A stretch of DNA of 64,000 bases from an uncultured Collinsella sp. (GTDB lineage Bacteria; Actinomycetota; Coriobacteriia; Coriobacteriales; Coriobacteriaceae): positions 1 to 64,000 of the forward strand of contig UQLB01000002.1 of assembly GCA_900541725.1 (NCBI GenBank), written 5' to 3'. Of this stretch, positions 52,794 to 61,451 are shown in pieces; position 1 is the stretch's first letter, and each line of letters starts with the position of its first letter. Below the pieces are notes generated by a model, which saw only the letters and a list, made by a program, of their open reading frames with translations, ran no database searches and was not told the DNA's origin. Made by a program: the position numbers and the translations under genes.

Positions 52794-54202
52794 TTGAGCA
52801 CCCCCAACAAACCGACCGCACGCTGCGCGATACTCGTATTCTGACGCTTCGCATTTGGGCTGTCGTTGGCTGCATTGTCATCGCAGCCGTCATCTTTAAC
52901 CTTATGGGTATCCTGGCGCCTGTTATCGAGTTTCTCGCTGTCGGTTCCATCATCGCTTTTGTGATGTCGCCGATCACTAACTGGCTCGAGCATCACGGCG
53001 TCGGTCGTGGCATCGGTTCGCTCATCGCGCTGATCGTGGTTGTGGCAGTGCTCGTCGGCGTCGTCTGCATCCTGTCGCCTATTTTGCTCGGTCAGATTAT
53101 GGAAGTCCTGAGCCGTCTGCCTGAGCAGCTTCGCGTTGCGGGCGGTGATCTCAACGAGATGATTTCGCACGCTAAGACGCTCAACAACACGCCGCTCAAG
53201 GAGTACCTGGACGATAATCTGTCCTCGCTGGTTACTGTGGCGTCCAAGTACGTATCGCAAATCGCCGCTGAGCTCGGTCGCGGCGTGTTCCCGCTGATCA
53301 CCAACACGGCCTCGCAGCTGTTCGTAATCTTCCTGGGTTTGGTGCTTGCCTACTGGCTTGCCTGCGATTATCCCCGTATGCACCACGAGGTCTGTACCAT
53401 CATCGGACAGGAAAAAGAGACCTCGTACCGCTTTATGGTCGCGATTCTTTCGCGCTCGGTCGGCGGTTATATGCGCGGCATGGTCGTGACGTCCATCTGC
53501 GGTGGCATCCTCGCCTTTATCGGCTTTACGCTCATTGGCCATCCCTACGCGGCACTCATGGCCATCTTTACCGGCATCATGCACTTGGTCCCGGTTGTCG
53601 GTCCCTGGGTAAGCGCGGCTATCGCCACGGTGCTTGGCTTTATGTTCAGCCCCATGCTGGCGTTGTGGACGCTCGTTGTGACCATGGTGGCTCAAAACGT
53701 CACCGATAACGTCATTTCCCCCAAGGTCATGCAGAGTTCGGTGCAGGTGCATCCCATCATGAGCCTGACGGCCCTCGTTATTGGTTCGGCACTTATGGGT
53801 CCCATCGGCATGGTCATCGCCATTCCGCTGTGCGCGGCCCTCAAGGGCATTTTCGTCTACTACTTTGAGAACGAGACCGGTCGCCAGCTCGTGGCATACG
53901 ACGGCGCTGTATTTAAGGGCACGCCATATCGCGATGCCGAGGGCAACCCGGTCGCCGCCTACGACGCGCTTGGAGACGATACGTTCATTTACGAGTCCGA
54001 GCTCATCGGCAACGAGACCGCGCCCGAGGCCCAGGCGATGCCCAAGCCCGAGCTCGAGAATCCCTGGATCAAGCTCTCGGGCCTGCAGCCCGATGCGACG
54101 AGCTTTTTCAAGAATCCCTTCGCCAAGGACGATGACTCCAACTCGGACGACGATACCAAAACCGGCATCGACGGCTCCATGGACGATTCGGATTCCAAAT
54201 AG
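52790..54202 (+). CDS. AI-2E family (PerM/YdiK-like) transporter
   Basis: 470 residues, about eight TM helices. Family features: N-terminal helices (GILAPVIEFLAVGSIIAFVM), a soluble central region (ILLGQIMEVLSRLPEQLR), and a conserved C-terminal block (IMHLVPVVGPWVSAAIATVL; VTDNVISPKVMQSSVQVHP). After the last helix is an acidic tail of about 100 residues with a Ser/Asp-rich end. Members range from AI-2 exporters to Na+/H+ antiporters; substrate unknown. Coupled to the sigma gene, so probably part of the stress regulon. Confidence 0.87.
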   Translation: MIEHPQQTDRTLRDTRILTLRIWAVVGCIVIAAVIFNLMGILAPVIEFLAVGSIIAFVMSPITNWLEHHGVGRGIGSLIALIVVVAVLVGVVCILSPILLGQIMEVLSRLPEQLRVAGGDLNEMISHAKTLNNTPLKEYLDDNLSSLVTVASKYVSQIAAELGRGVFPLITNTASQLFVIFLGLVLAYWLACDYPRMHHEVCTIIGQEKETSYRFMVAILSRSVGGYMRGMVVTSICGGILAFIGFTLIGHPYAALMAIFTGIMHLVPVVGPWVSAAIATVLGFMFSPMLALWTLVVTMVAQNVTDNVISPKVMQSSVQVHPIMSLTALVIGSALMGPIGMVIAIPLCAALKGIFVYYFENETGRQLVAYDGAVFKGTPYRDAEGNPVAAYDALGDDTFIYESELIGNETAPEAQAMPKPELENPWIKLSGLQPDATSFFKNPFAKDDDSNSDDDTKTGIDGSMDDSDSK

Positions 54203-54208
54203 GCACCG

Positions 54209-54448
54209 CTAGCGTTTCTTGAAGTTGTAAATGACAATAAACGCGAGCAAAGCGATTGATAAGGGGCCGGCTACATTGAAAAAGAGAACGTCAATTGCGC
54301 GTAGAGTGTAATAAGCCTTATCGCCGGACATTACTGCATACAATACGTAGCCAAATGCTGGTTGGTTTGCGTACCAGCAGGAGAAGGCCAAGAGCGCTAA
54401 AAGTGCTAGTACCAGAAGTGCATTCAGGACAAATCGTTTACTTTTCAT
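54209..54448 (-). CDS. Small two-helix membrane protein, unknown
   Basis: 79 residues: a Lys/Arg start, TM1 (FVLNALLVLALLALLAFSCW), a short loop, and TM2 (VAGPLSIALLAFIVIYNF) ending FKKR. AAGGAG lies 6 nt before the ATG, which argues for a real gene. Its base composition is clearly more AT-rich than its neighbours. Convergent with the AI-2E gene, only 6 bp apart. No family recognised. Confidence 0.65.
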   Translation of the reverse strand: MKSKRFVLNALLVLALLALLAFSCWYANQPAFGYVLYAVMSGDKAYYTLRAIDVLFFNVAGPLSIALLAFIVIYNFKKR

Positions 54449-54540
54449 CGATTGCTCCTTCCGGGTGACTCTTATATGTAATTCTACAGCAGTCCTTTTT
54501 CAAAGGATCGCACAGTACTGAATAACGTGCACTTTCGCTG

Positions 54541-54570
54541 GAGGGTCGCTGTTTGGCGGCCCTCTTTTTT
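54541..54570 (+). terminator. Intrinsic terminator upstream of alaS
   Basis: Stem GAGGGTCGC / GCGGCCCTC (one wobble) with a 6-nt loop, then T6. It is directly ahead of the alaS promoter. What transcript it ends is unclear: either AI-2E readthrough or a short leader. Confidence 0.75.
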
Positions 54571-54596
54571 GCATGTGTGCGGCGGGATGGTAATAT
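54568..54596 (+). promoter_or_regulatory. alaS promoter
   Basis: TTTGCA (54568-54573), 17 bp, TAATAT (54591-54596) with an extended TGG before it. Confidence 0.6.
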
Positions 54597-54642
54597 CGTT
54601 ACGTTTGAACTGTTTCGATGTGAAACCGAGGAGATTCCCTCT

Positions 54643-57300
54643 ATGAGTGCTGACTACCCGTCAATGACTACGGCCGAGATCCGCTCCAAGTTCCTCAACT
54701 TCTTTGAGGAGCGCGGTCTTAAGCTCTATCCTTCTTCGTCCCTCGTCCCCGATGATCCCTCGCTGCTGCTTGCCAACGCCGGCATGAACCAGTTTAAGGA
54801 GTACTACCAGGGCAAGAAGACCATGAAGGAGATCGGCGCGATCTCTTGCCAGAAGTGCGTCCGCACCAACGACATCGACTGCATCGGCGAGGACGGCCGT
54901 CACTTGTCGTTCTTCGAGATGCTCGGCGATTTCTCTTTTGGCGGCGTCTCCAAGGAGCAGGCTTGCGCCTGGGCCTTTGAGCTCATCACCAAGGAGTTCA
55001 AGCTGCCGCTCGATCGCCTGTACTTCACCGTCTTTACCGAGGACGACGAGACCCACGACGTGTGGCGTTCTCTGGGCGTTGCCGAGGACCACATCTCCCG
55101 CCTGGGTGAGGACGACAACTTCTGGGCCGCTGGCCCCACCGGTCCCTGCGGTCCGTGCTCCGAGATCTATTTTGACATGGGCGAGGAGGTCGGCTGCGGC
55201 AGCCCCGACTGCAAGCCCGGCTGCGACTGCGACCGCTTCCTTGAGTTCTGGAACCTCGTGTTTACCCAGTACGACCGTCAGGAGGACGGCTCCATGCCGG
55301 AGCTGCCGCACCGCAACCTCGATACGGGCATGGGCCTGGAGCGCATGGCTGCCATCATGCAGCACAAGACCGCCAATTACGACGGCGATCTGATGCAGCA
55401 CCTCATCAAGCTGGGCGAGGAGATCAGCGGCAAGACCTATGACGCCGACGATTACTCCGGCGCCAGCCGTTCTCTTCGCATCATCGCCGACCACTCCCGT
55501 GCCGTCGACTTCATGATCTCTGACGGCATCCTGCCCGGTAACGAGGGTCGCGAGTACGTCCTTCGCCGCCTGCTCCGCCGCGCCGTGTTCCACGGTCGCC
55601 TACTGGGCATCGAGGGCGCCTTCCTGACCAAGTTCATCGACGAGGTCAACGCTCAGATGGGCGAGGCCTACCCCGAGCTGCTCAAGAACGTCGCGCTCGT
55701 TAAGGGTATCGTCGCCTCCGAGGAGGAGCGCTTCTCCACGACGCTCGACAACGGTCGCGTCTACCTGGATGAGGCCCTGGCAGCGCTTGCCGAGGGTGCT
55801 GCGCTTCCGGGCGATGTTGCCTTTAAGCTGCACGACACCTTTGGTTTCCCCATCGACCTGACCGTCGAGATCGCCGGCACCGCTGGTCACGACGTCGACA
55901 TGGACGGCTTCACTGCCTGCATGGAGGACCAGAAGGCCCGCGCTCGTGCCAACGCCAAGGGCGATGCCTGGGGCAGCTTCAACGACGTGTGGGTCGAGCT
56001 TTCCGACAAGGTCGCTGCGACCGATTTCGATGGCTATGACAACGACGTCATCGAGGGCGCCAAGGTAGTCGCCATCGTTCGCAACGGCGAGTCCGTCGAG
56101 TCCGCTGCCGCCGGCGAGGACGTCGAGGTCGTGCTCGACCGCACCCCGTTCTATGCCGAGATGGGTGGCCAGCAAGGCGATGCCGGCAAGCTTTCCGCTG
56201 AGGGCGTTGTTCTGACCGTTGTCGACACCAAGAACCACAACGGCCTGTATGCCCACGTCGCGCACGTTGCCGATGGTACGCTGACTGTCGGTGCCGATGT
56301 TACCGCCGCGCTCGACGCTGAGCGCCGTGGCTTCCTGCGCCGCAACCACACCGCCACGCACCTGCTCGACGCTGCCCTTAAGCAGGTCCTGGGCGAGCAC
56401 GTCTCCCAGGCCGGCTCGCTGGTGACGCCCGAGCACCTGCGCTTTGACTTTACGCACTTCGAGGCTCTGTCCTTCGAGCAGCTCAAGGCTGTCGAGGACC
56501 TGGTCAACCAGCAGATCTTCGCTTCCAAGCCGGTCGTGACCCGTGTTATGGGCATCGACGAGGCTAAGGCTGCCGGCGCTGTCGCTCTGTTTGGAGAGAA
56601 GTACGGCGATGTCGTCCGCGTCGTCTCCGTGGGCGCCGAGGACCAGCCGTTCTCCCGCGAGCTCTGTGGTGGCACCCATGCCGCCAATACCGCCGAGATT
56701 GGCCTGTTCAAGATCATTTCCGAGTCCTCCACGGGCTCCAATGTCCGCCGTATCGAGGCCGTGACCTCTAAGGGTGCCCTCGACTACATGGCCGACCGCC
56801 TGGCGCTCGTTGACGCCGCCGCCGCTGCGCTCAAGTGCCGCGTCGACGAGGTTCCCGCCCGCGTGGAGAACCTGCAGGCCGAGCTGCGCGAGACGTCCAA
56901 CAAGCTCAAAAAGGCTCTGACCGGTGGCTCCTCCGACGCCATTTCCAGTGCCATCGAGGGTGCTGTCGAGCTCGGCGGCTACAAGCTAGTCGTCGCTGAG
57001 CTCCAGGGCCTTGAGGCTGCCGACCTGCGCAACGTATGGGATACCGTGCATCAGAAGGTCGCCGGCCCTGTCGCTTGTGTCGTCGCCAGCGTGACTGAGA
57101 AGGGCACTCCGGCCCTGCTCGCTGCCGGCTCCGATGACGCCGTCAAGGCCGGTTTCCACGCCGGTAACGTGATCAAGCAGATCGCGGGTCTGGTCGACGG
57201 TCGCGGTGGCGGTCGTCCCAACATGGCCCAGGCCGGTGGCAAGAATGCTGCCGGCATCGCCGATGCCCTCGCGGCCGCTAAGACCGCGCTCGGCGCCTAA
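54643..57300 (+). CDS. alaS: Alanyl-tRNA synthetase
   Basis: Charges tRNA-Ala. 885 residues: class II catalytic domain (FFEERGLKLYPSSSLVPDDP; GDFSFGGVSKEQACAWAFEL; GPCGPCSEIYFD), an editing domain with HxxxH (NHTATHLLDAAL) and the CxxxH site (ELCGGTHAANT), a coiled-coil and the Gly-rich C-Ala domain (GRGGGRPNMAQAGG). ATG 54643 chosen; an upstream frame runs through the promoter. An extra zinc-like cluster (CGSPDCKPGCDC) sits in the catalytic domain. First gene of a long operon. Confidence 0.97.
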   Translation: MSADYPSMTTAEIRSKFLNFFEERGLKLYPSSSLVPDDPSLLLANAGMNQFKEYYQGKKTMKEIGAISCQKCVRTNDIDCIGEDGRHLSFFEMLGDFSFGGVSKEQACAWAFELITKEFKLPLDRLYFTVFTEDDETHDVWRSLGVAEDHISRLGEDDNFWAAGPTGPCGPCSEIYFDMGEEVGCGSPDCKPGCDCDRFLEFWNLVFTQYDRQEDGSMPELPHRNLDTGMGLERMAAIMQHKTANYDGDLMQHLIKLGEEISGKTYDADDYSGASRSLRIIADHSRAVDFMISDGILPGNEGREYVLRRLLRRAVFHGRLLGIEGAFLTKFIDEVNAQMGEAYPELLKNVALVKGIVASEEERFSTTLDNGRVYLDEALAALAEGAALPGDVAFKLHDTFGFPIDLTVEIAGTAGHDVDMDGFTACMEDQKARARANAKGDAWGSFNDVWVELSDKVAATDFDGYDNDVIEGAKVVAIVRNGESVESAAAGEDVEVVLDRTPFYAEMGGQQGDAGKLSAEGVVLTVVDTKNHNGLYAHVAHVADGTLTVGADVTAALDAERRGFLRRNHTATHLLDAALKQVLGEHVSQAGSLVTPEHLRFDFTHFEALSFEQLKAVEDLVNQQIFASKPVVTRVMGIDEAKAAGAVALFGEKYGDVVRVVSVGAEDQPFSRELCGGTHAANTAEIGLFKIISESSTGSNVRRIEAVTSKGALDYMADRLALVDAAAAALKCRVDEVPARVENLQAELRETSNKLKKALTGGSSDAISSAIEGAVELGGYKLVVAELQGLEAADLRNVWDTVHQKVAGPVACVVASVTEKGTPALLAAGSDDAVKAGFHAGNVIKQIAGLVDGRGGGRPNMAQAGGKNAAGIADALAAAKTALGA

Positions 57301-57317
57301 GAATCTAAGAAGTCGCT

Positions 57318-57746
57318 GTGGTTGCGCTCGCGCTGGACATAGGGGAGACCAGGATTGGCATCGCCGTCTCGAGCCGTGATGGCAAGATGGCGATGCCTGT
57401 CAAGGTGCTTCCGGCTGCCGAGGTCACCGGTATGGCCAAGACGTTCCGCTACCTGGTTGAGGACTATGAGCCCGACATCCTGGTAAGCGGACGTCCCCTG
57501 ACCATGGCCGGTGAGCCCGGCCCTCAGGCCGAGCGCGTTGCCGCTGTGGCGCAAAAGATTGCCGACGAGCTCGATCTTCCGTTGGAGTTTGAGGACGAGC
57601 GTCTGTCCTCGCAAGAGGCCAAGCGTATCCTGCGCGAGCAGGGACTCAACGAAAAGCAGATGAGGGGCAAGATCGACATGATTGCCGCCAGCCTGTTTTT
57701 GCAGACGTGGCTCGATCGTAAAAACGAGGAGGTTTCGCATGCCTAG
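57318..57746 (+). CDS. ruvX: RuvX/YqgF-type RNase H-fold nuclease
   Basis: 142 residues with ALDIGETRIGIAVSSRDGKM, LVSGRPLTMAGEPGPQAERV and EDERLSSQEAKRIL, the three motifs of YqgF; family members process pre-16S rRNA 5' ends and may resolve junctions. GTG start. Between alaS and mltG, as in actinobacteria and Gram-positives. Overlaps mltG by 8 bp. Confidence 0.92.
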   Translation: MVALALDIGETRIGIAVSSRDGKMAMPVKVLPAAEVTGMAKTFRYLVEDYEPDILVSGRPLTMAGEPGPQAERVAAVAQKIADELDLPLEFEDERLSSQEAKRILREQGLNEKQMRGKIDMIAASLFLQTWLDRKNEEVSHA

Positions 57747-59172
57747 TGTTTCCGATCCGCGCCAGCCGAATCGTACACAGCAGCTGGCGTCGCGCCCTGC
57801 CCAGCCTGGCCAGCGTCCGGCACAGCCGACGCAGCGCGCAGCTCAGCCTGCCGCGCGCCCGGCGCAGTCCTTCTCTCGTTCGGCCCAACCTGTTCAACGG
57901 ACGGGTCAGCAGCCTTCTGCTCGTTCGGTTCAGCATTCGGCTTCTCACGCGGCTCAGCAGCCCACTGCTCGTACGGCCCAGCCTGCAGGCGGTACCCGCT
58001 TTAAGCAGCAGGCACCTACCCAGCGAACTCAGGCCCCTCAATCGCATTCGCATCACGCTCGCGGTTCGCATGGCGTTGCTCCGGCGACCCGCTCGAGCTA
58101 CAACACGCATGCTCGTCGCGGTGCTCAAAAGAAGAGTTCTCCGGTTCCGATGATCATCGGCGTTGTGGTGTCGGTGCTCGCGCTTGCTGCGATCGCTTTC
58201 TTTGTCGTGCCGGCCGTCAAGGGCTTCTTTGCCGGTGAGGATACGAAGGTCACGGCTGGTCAGCAGGTTACGGTGACCATTCCCGATGGTGCTTCGGGCG
58301 ATACTATCGCCTCGATTCTCTCCGAGAACCATATCGTCGAAAATCCCAAGGATTATTATGCGGCGGTGAAAAAGCTCAACGCCGATATGTCGCTCAAGCC
58401 TGGTGATTATTCGTTCACCACACTCATGGATGCGACCAAGGTTGTTCAGCAGCTCATGGAAGGCCCCAACGCGGGCTTCAATGCGCTGACTATCCCTGAG
58501 GGCCTAACGGTCGATCAAGTCGCCGACCGTGTGGCCCAGGCCTACGACAGCATCTCTAAGGAAGACTTCCTCAACCAGGTCAAGGCCTCCAACTACGTTG
58601 ACGACTATAGCTTCCTTAAGGGCGCCGCCAACGATTCGCTCGAGGGTTTCTTGTTCCCCAAGACCTATTCGCTGGGCGATTCGCCGACGGCCGATGACGT
58701 GATTCGCGCCATGCTCGATCAGTTTAAGACCGAGTACAAGTCGCTTGACTTTGCGAGCTGCGAAGCCAAGATCAAGGAACGCTACGGCGTGGAGATGTCC
58801 GACTACGACATCGTCAACTTGGCCTCTATCGTTGAGCGCGAGGGCCTCAACGCCGATCAACGTGCGCACGTGGCCTCGGTCTTCTACAACCGCCTTGCCG
58901 GCAAACTCGACGGTCTGCACTATCTCAACAGCGATGCGACCATGATGTATGTCACCGGTGGCGAGGTTACCGCCGACGACCTGCAGAGCGATAGTCCGTA
59001 TAACACCTATAAGCACGAGGGCCTACCGCCCACGCCCATCTGCTCTCCGTCGCTCGAGGCACTCAAGGCCACGCTTGAGCCGACCGACTCCGATGACCTG
59101 TATTTCTACATTACGCAGGACGAGGAGTACTTCTCGCAAACCTACGAAGAGCATCAACAGTCTTGGAATTAG
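57739..59172 (+). CDS. mltG: Endolytic murein transglycosylase MltG with long basic N-terminus
   Basis: 477 residues. The first about 130 residues are low-complexity Gln/Ala/Arg/Pro/Ser (QRPAQPTQRAAQPAARPAQ), probably cytoplasmic and disordered. Then a TM helix (PMIIGVVVSVLALAAIAFFV), a LysM-like segment and the YceG catalytic core (IVNLASIVEREG with the catalytic Glu; YNTYKHEGLPPTPICSPS). Cuts nascent glycan strands outside the membrane. ATG 57739 follows GAGGAGG. Confidence 0.93.
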   Translation: MPSVSDPRQPNRTQQLASRPAQPGQRPAQPTQRAAQPAARPAQSFSRSAQPVQRTGQQPSARSVQHSASHAAQQPTARTAQPAGGTRFKQQAPTQRTQAPQSHSHHARGSHGVAPATRSSYNTHARRGAQKKSSPVPMIIGVVVSVLALAAIAFFVVPAVKGFFAGEDTKVTAGQQVTVTIPDGASGDTIASILSENHIVENPKDYYAAVKKLNADMSLKPGDYSFTTLMDATKVVQQLMEGPNAGFNALTIPEGLTVDQVADRVAQAYDSISKEDFLNQVKASNYVDDYSFLKGAANDSLEGFLFPKTYSLGDSPTADDVIRAMLDQFKTEYKSLDFASCEAKIKERYGVEMSDYDIVNLASIVEREGLNADQRAHVASVFYNRLAGKLDGLHYLNSDATMMYVTGGEVTADDLQSDSPYNTYKHEGLPPTPICSPSLEALKATLEPTDSDDLYFYITQDEEYFSQTYEEHQQSWN

Positions 59173-59173
59173 C

Positions 59174-59671
59174 ATGAGGATTTTTAGCCCCAAACGATAC
59201 GTTGCCTCGGTCGATCGCATCGACCTCGATACCCTGTGGGCCGACGGCAAACGCGCCATTCTGCTCGATCGCGATAACACCCTGGTGCCGCGCGACACCG
59301 AGCAGGTTCCCGCCGCGGTTTCCGCTTGGCTCGATGCCGCCCGCGCCAAAGGCTTTAAGCTGTGCATGGTGTCCAACAACTGGCATCGGGACCAGGTCAT
59401 GGCATCGGCACGCGAGCTGGGACTCGAGGCCATCAGCCACGCCATGAAGCCGGCACCGTTTGCCCTCAAGGCGGGTCTTAAGCGCCTCGGCGCCACGGCT
59501 AACGAGGCGGTGCTGATCGGTGATCAGCTCTACACGGACGTGTGGAGCGGCAACTTCGCCGGCGTCGATACCATCCTGGTAAAGCCGCAGGCGACGCAGG
59601 ACCTGTGGTATACGCAGATCTTCCGTATCTTTGAGCGCCGGGCCCTGCGCGACCTTCCTTGCGAGGAATAG
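59174..59671 (+). CDS. yqeG: YqeG-family HAD phosphatase
   Basis: 165 residues, HAD superfamily subfamily IIIA: motif I LLDRDNTLVPRD, motif II MVSNNW, motif III KPAPFALKAGL and motif IV VLIGDQLYTDVWSGN. Phosphatidylglycerophosphatase-like activity is described for some relatives; not certain here. Starts 1 bp after the mltG stop. Confidence 0.88.
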   Translation: MRIFSPKRYVASVDRIDLDTLWADGKRAILLDRDNTLVPRDTEQVPAAVSAWLDAARAKGFKLCMVSNNWHRDQVMASARELGLEAISHAMKPAPFALKAGLKRLGATANEAVLIGDQLYTDVWSGNFAGVDTILVKPQATQDLWYTQIFRIFERRALRDLPCEE

Positions 59672-59679
59672 GTCTCGTC

Positions 59680-60213
59680 ATGTCCCAGCACATCAAACAC
59701 GGCTGCGACCATATCTTCTTTATCGGCTTTTTGGGCGCGGGCAAGTCGACGCTTGCGCGCAACGTGGGCACCATGTTCAAGCGGCGTTTTATCGATACCG
59801 ACCGTCTGGTCGTGCGCCGTTGCGGCAAGTCGGTAACCGAGATTTTTGAGACCGAGGGCGAGGATCGTTTTCGCGAGCTCGAGACCTCGGCGCTCCGTTC
59901 GCTCCAAAGAGAGCGCAGCCTGTTGGTTTCGTGCGGGGGCGGTATCGTCGAAACGCCGGTGAATATTGAACTGATGCACGAAATGGGTACGTGCGTGTAC
60001 CTCGAGGGCGACTTCGAGGATTCGATTCGACAGATTCGTCGGTCCGACACGCGCCCCGATTTCCGTTCGCCCGAGCATGCTGCGCGCCTGTTTGAGCATC
60101 GCCGTCCGCTGTATCGCCAGGCCGCCGACCTTACCCTTGATATTCGCAACAAGTCCTTCGAGGACGTTTCCTACCTTTGTGCCGAGATGCTTTTGGAGCG
60201 TGGGCTGCTATGA
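59680..60213 (+). CDS. aroK: Shikimate kinase
   Basis: Phosphorylates shikimate. 177 residues: P-loop GFLGAGKSTLA, shikimate-contacting Asp in FIDTDRLV, Arg in GEDRFRELE, the Gly triplet VSCGGGIVE, the lid arginine in SDTRPDF and RRPLYRQAADLTLD. All recognisable active-site residues are present. Overlaps the AroB-like gene by 4 bp. Start at ATG 59680; an in-frame ATG at 59659 overlaps yqeG. Confidence 0.9.
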   Translation: MSQHIKHGCDHIFFIGFLGAGKSTLARNVGTMFKRRFIDTDRLVVRRCGKSVTEIFETEGEDRFRELETSALRSLQRERSLLVSCGGGIVETPVNIELMHEMGTCVYLEGDFEDSIRQIRRSDTRPDFRSPEHAARLFEHRRPLYRQAADLTLDIRNKSFEDVSYLCAEMLLERGLL

Positions 60214-61319
60214 TTCGCCGTCAACTGATCAATTTCCAAAACCGCAGCGTCGATGTCCGCGTCGGATTGGGCGCGTTCGATGAACTGTCGCGTATGTTTG
60301 CCTCGGCCGTGGGCAAGCCTAAGCGCGCGATGGTCGTTTGGAACACCGCCACATCCGAGCGTTTTGGTGAAGTCGTCGAGCATGCGCTGGTCGACGCCGG
60401 TTTTGCCGTGTCGCCGCTAGTCCTCGAGGTTTCGCCTGCTGGTGCCACGCTGGCCGATGCCGATGCGATCTTTGGCGCCCTGTCTGCCAACGGCATTACC
60501 TGCGACGATCTGGTTGTCGCCGTTGGCGATGCCGCAACCTGCTCGGTTGTTAGCTGGTGCGCCAACCAGTGGTGTGGCCGAACCGAGTGCGCGCTGCTGC
60601 CGACGACCTTCGACGCCATGCTCACGGTCGCGACGACCATGAAGCCGCTCATTGCCTCGTCGTCGAATGCGCTTCCCGCTATCGCGTTCCGTCCCGAACC
60701 GGGCTTGGTCGTGTGTGACCTCGACCTTGTTCGCGAGGCGGACCCCGAGGACCTCAAGCTCGGCTATGTGGTACTTGTTGGCACCATGCTTTCGAGCAGT
60801 AAGTCCCGTTGGAATCAGTTTACTGAGACCGTCCCCGAGATTCTCGCGGGCGAGGAGGTCGCGCTCGTCAATGCCGTTCAATGGTCTCAGACTGCCCGCA
60901 AGGACGTACTGATGGCCACGAACCCGAGCGCTCGCCATGCGCTCGATTTTGGCAAGACGGGGGAGCGTACCCTGCGCGCCTGCTTGGGCGATGCCGCTTC
61001 GCAGGTTCCTGCCTACCAGCTGTTGTCCGAGGGCATGCGCTTTGAGGCGCGCCTAGCACATGATGCCTGCGACTTCGATATCGATTACGTCTTTGAGGTC
61101 GATGACTGCTTGGAGGACTTTGGTATCGAGGAACTTGCCTTCGATCTGGAGTCTGCCGCATATATCGAGGAGTTCCGCAAGCAGCAGTTTGCACGCTCGA
61201 ACCGCAGCATGTTGCCGCTGCCCGCGGCACTCGGCGCCATTCGCCTAACGAACGTTGAGGACGAGGTTCTTAAGCGCCATGCTCACGCCTACTTGGCTTC
61301 TCGTAAAGAACTTCTCTAA
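60210..61319 (+). CDS. AroB-like protein (dehydroquinate synthase family) lacking metal ligands
   Basis: 369 residues, in the normal aroB position after aroK and with the AroB fold pattern (NRSVDVRVGLGAFDELSRMF; LVVAVGDAATCSVVSWCAN; LLPTTFDAMLTVATTMKPLI). The canonical active site is missing. The Gly-rich GGGxxxDxxGF box is reduced to AVGDAATCS. The GHTxGHAIE metal box reads LDFGKTGERTLRACLG. The AEVxKYG region reads DLKLGYVVLVG, and the LHGExVAxGM box reads LLSEGMRFEA. So all three zinc ligands appear lost. Expected size, no frameshift; likely a pseudoenzyme or altered enzyme. Confidence 0.8.
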   Translation: MIRRQLINFQNRSVDVRVGLGAFDELSRMFASAVGKPKRAMVVWNTATSERFGEVVEHALVDAGFAVSPLVLEVSPAGATLADADAIFGALSANGITCDDLVVAVGDAATCSVVSWCANQWCGRTECALLPTTFDAMLTVATTMKPLIASSSNALPAIAFRPEPGLVVCDLDLVREADPEDLKLGYVVLVGTMLSSSKSRWNQFTETVPEILAGEEVALVNAVQWSQTARKDVLMATNPSARHALDFGKTGERTLRACLGDAASQVPAYQLLSEGMRFEARLAHDACDFDIDYVFEVDDCLEDFGIEELAFDLESAAYIEEFRKQQFARSNRSMLPLPAALGAIRLTNVEDEVLKRHAHAYLASRKELL

Positions 61320-61356
61320 GATTTATTGACTTCCATCCTCTTTCGTATCATGTTGA

Positions 61357-61419
61357 GGGGCGGGTTTCCAATCGGTTGCGGATCGCATGCGATTCCGTCG
61401 TTCGGTTGAGACCCGTCCC
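61357..61419 (+). other. Long hairpin in the pepP leader
   Basis: Outer stem GGGGCGGGTTTC (61357-61368) / GAGACCCGTCCC (61408-61419), two wobbles. The inner core is the 12-bp palindrome ATCGCATGCGAT (61382-61393). No T-run. A weak promoter (TTGACT 61326, CATGTT 61349) precedes it. Confidence 0.5.
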
Positions 61420-61451
61420 GTCTATATAGAGACAACAAGAAAGGAATCTGC

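Noticed and set aside
54449..54642. T-box leader for alaS
   Set aside because: The terminator at 54541-54570 has no stem I or T-box sequence upstream, and the promoter appears to lie downstream of it.
57760..58130. Repetitive Gln/Pro/Ala/Arg region of mltG as an inserted repeat element
   Set aside because: It is in frame, precedes a normal TM helix, and disordered cytoplasmic N-termini are common in MltG of Gram-positives.
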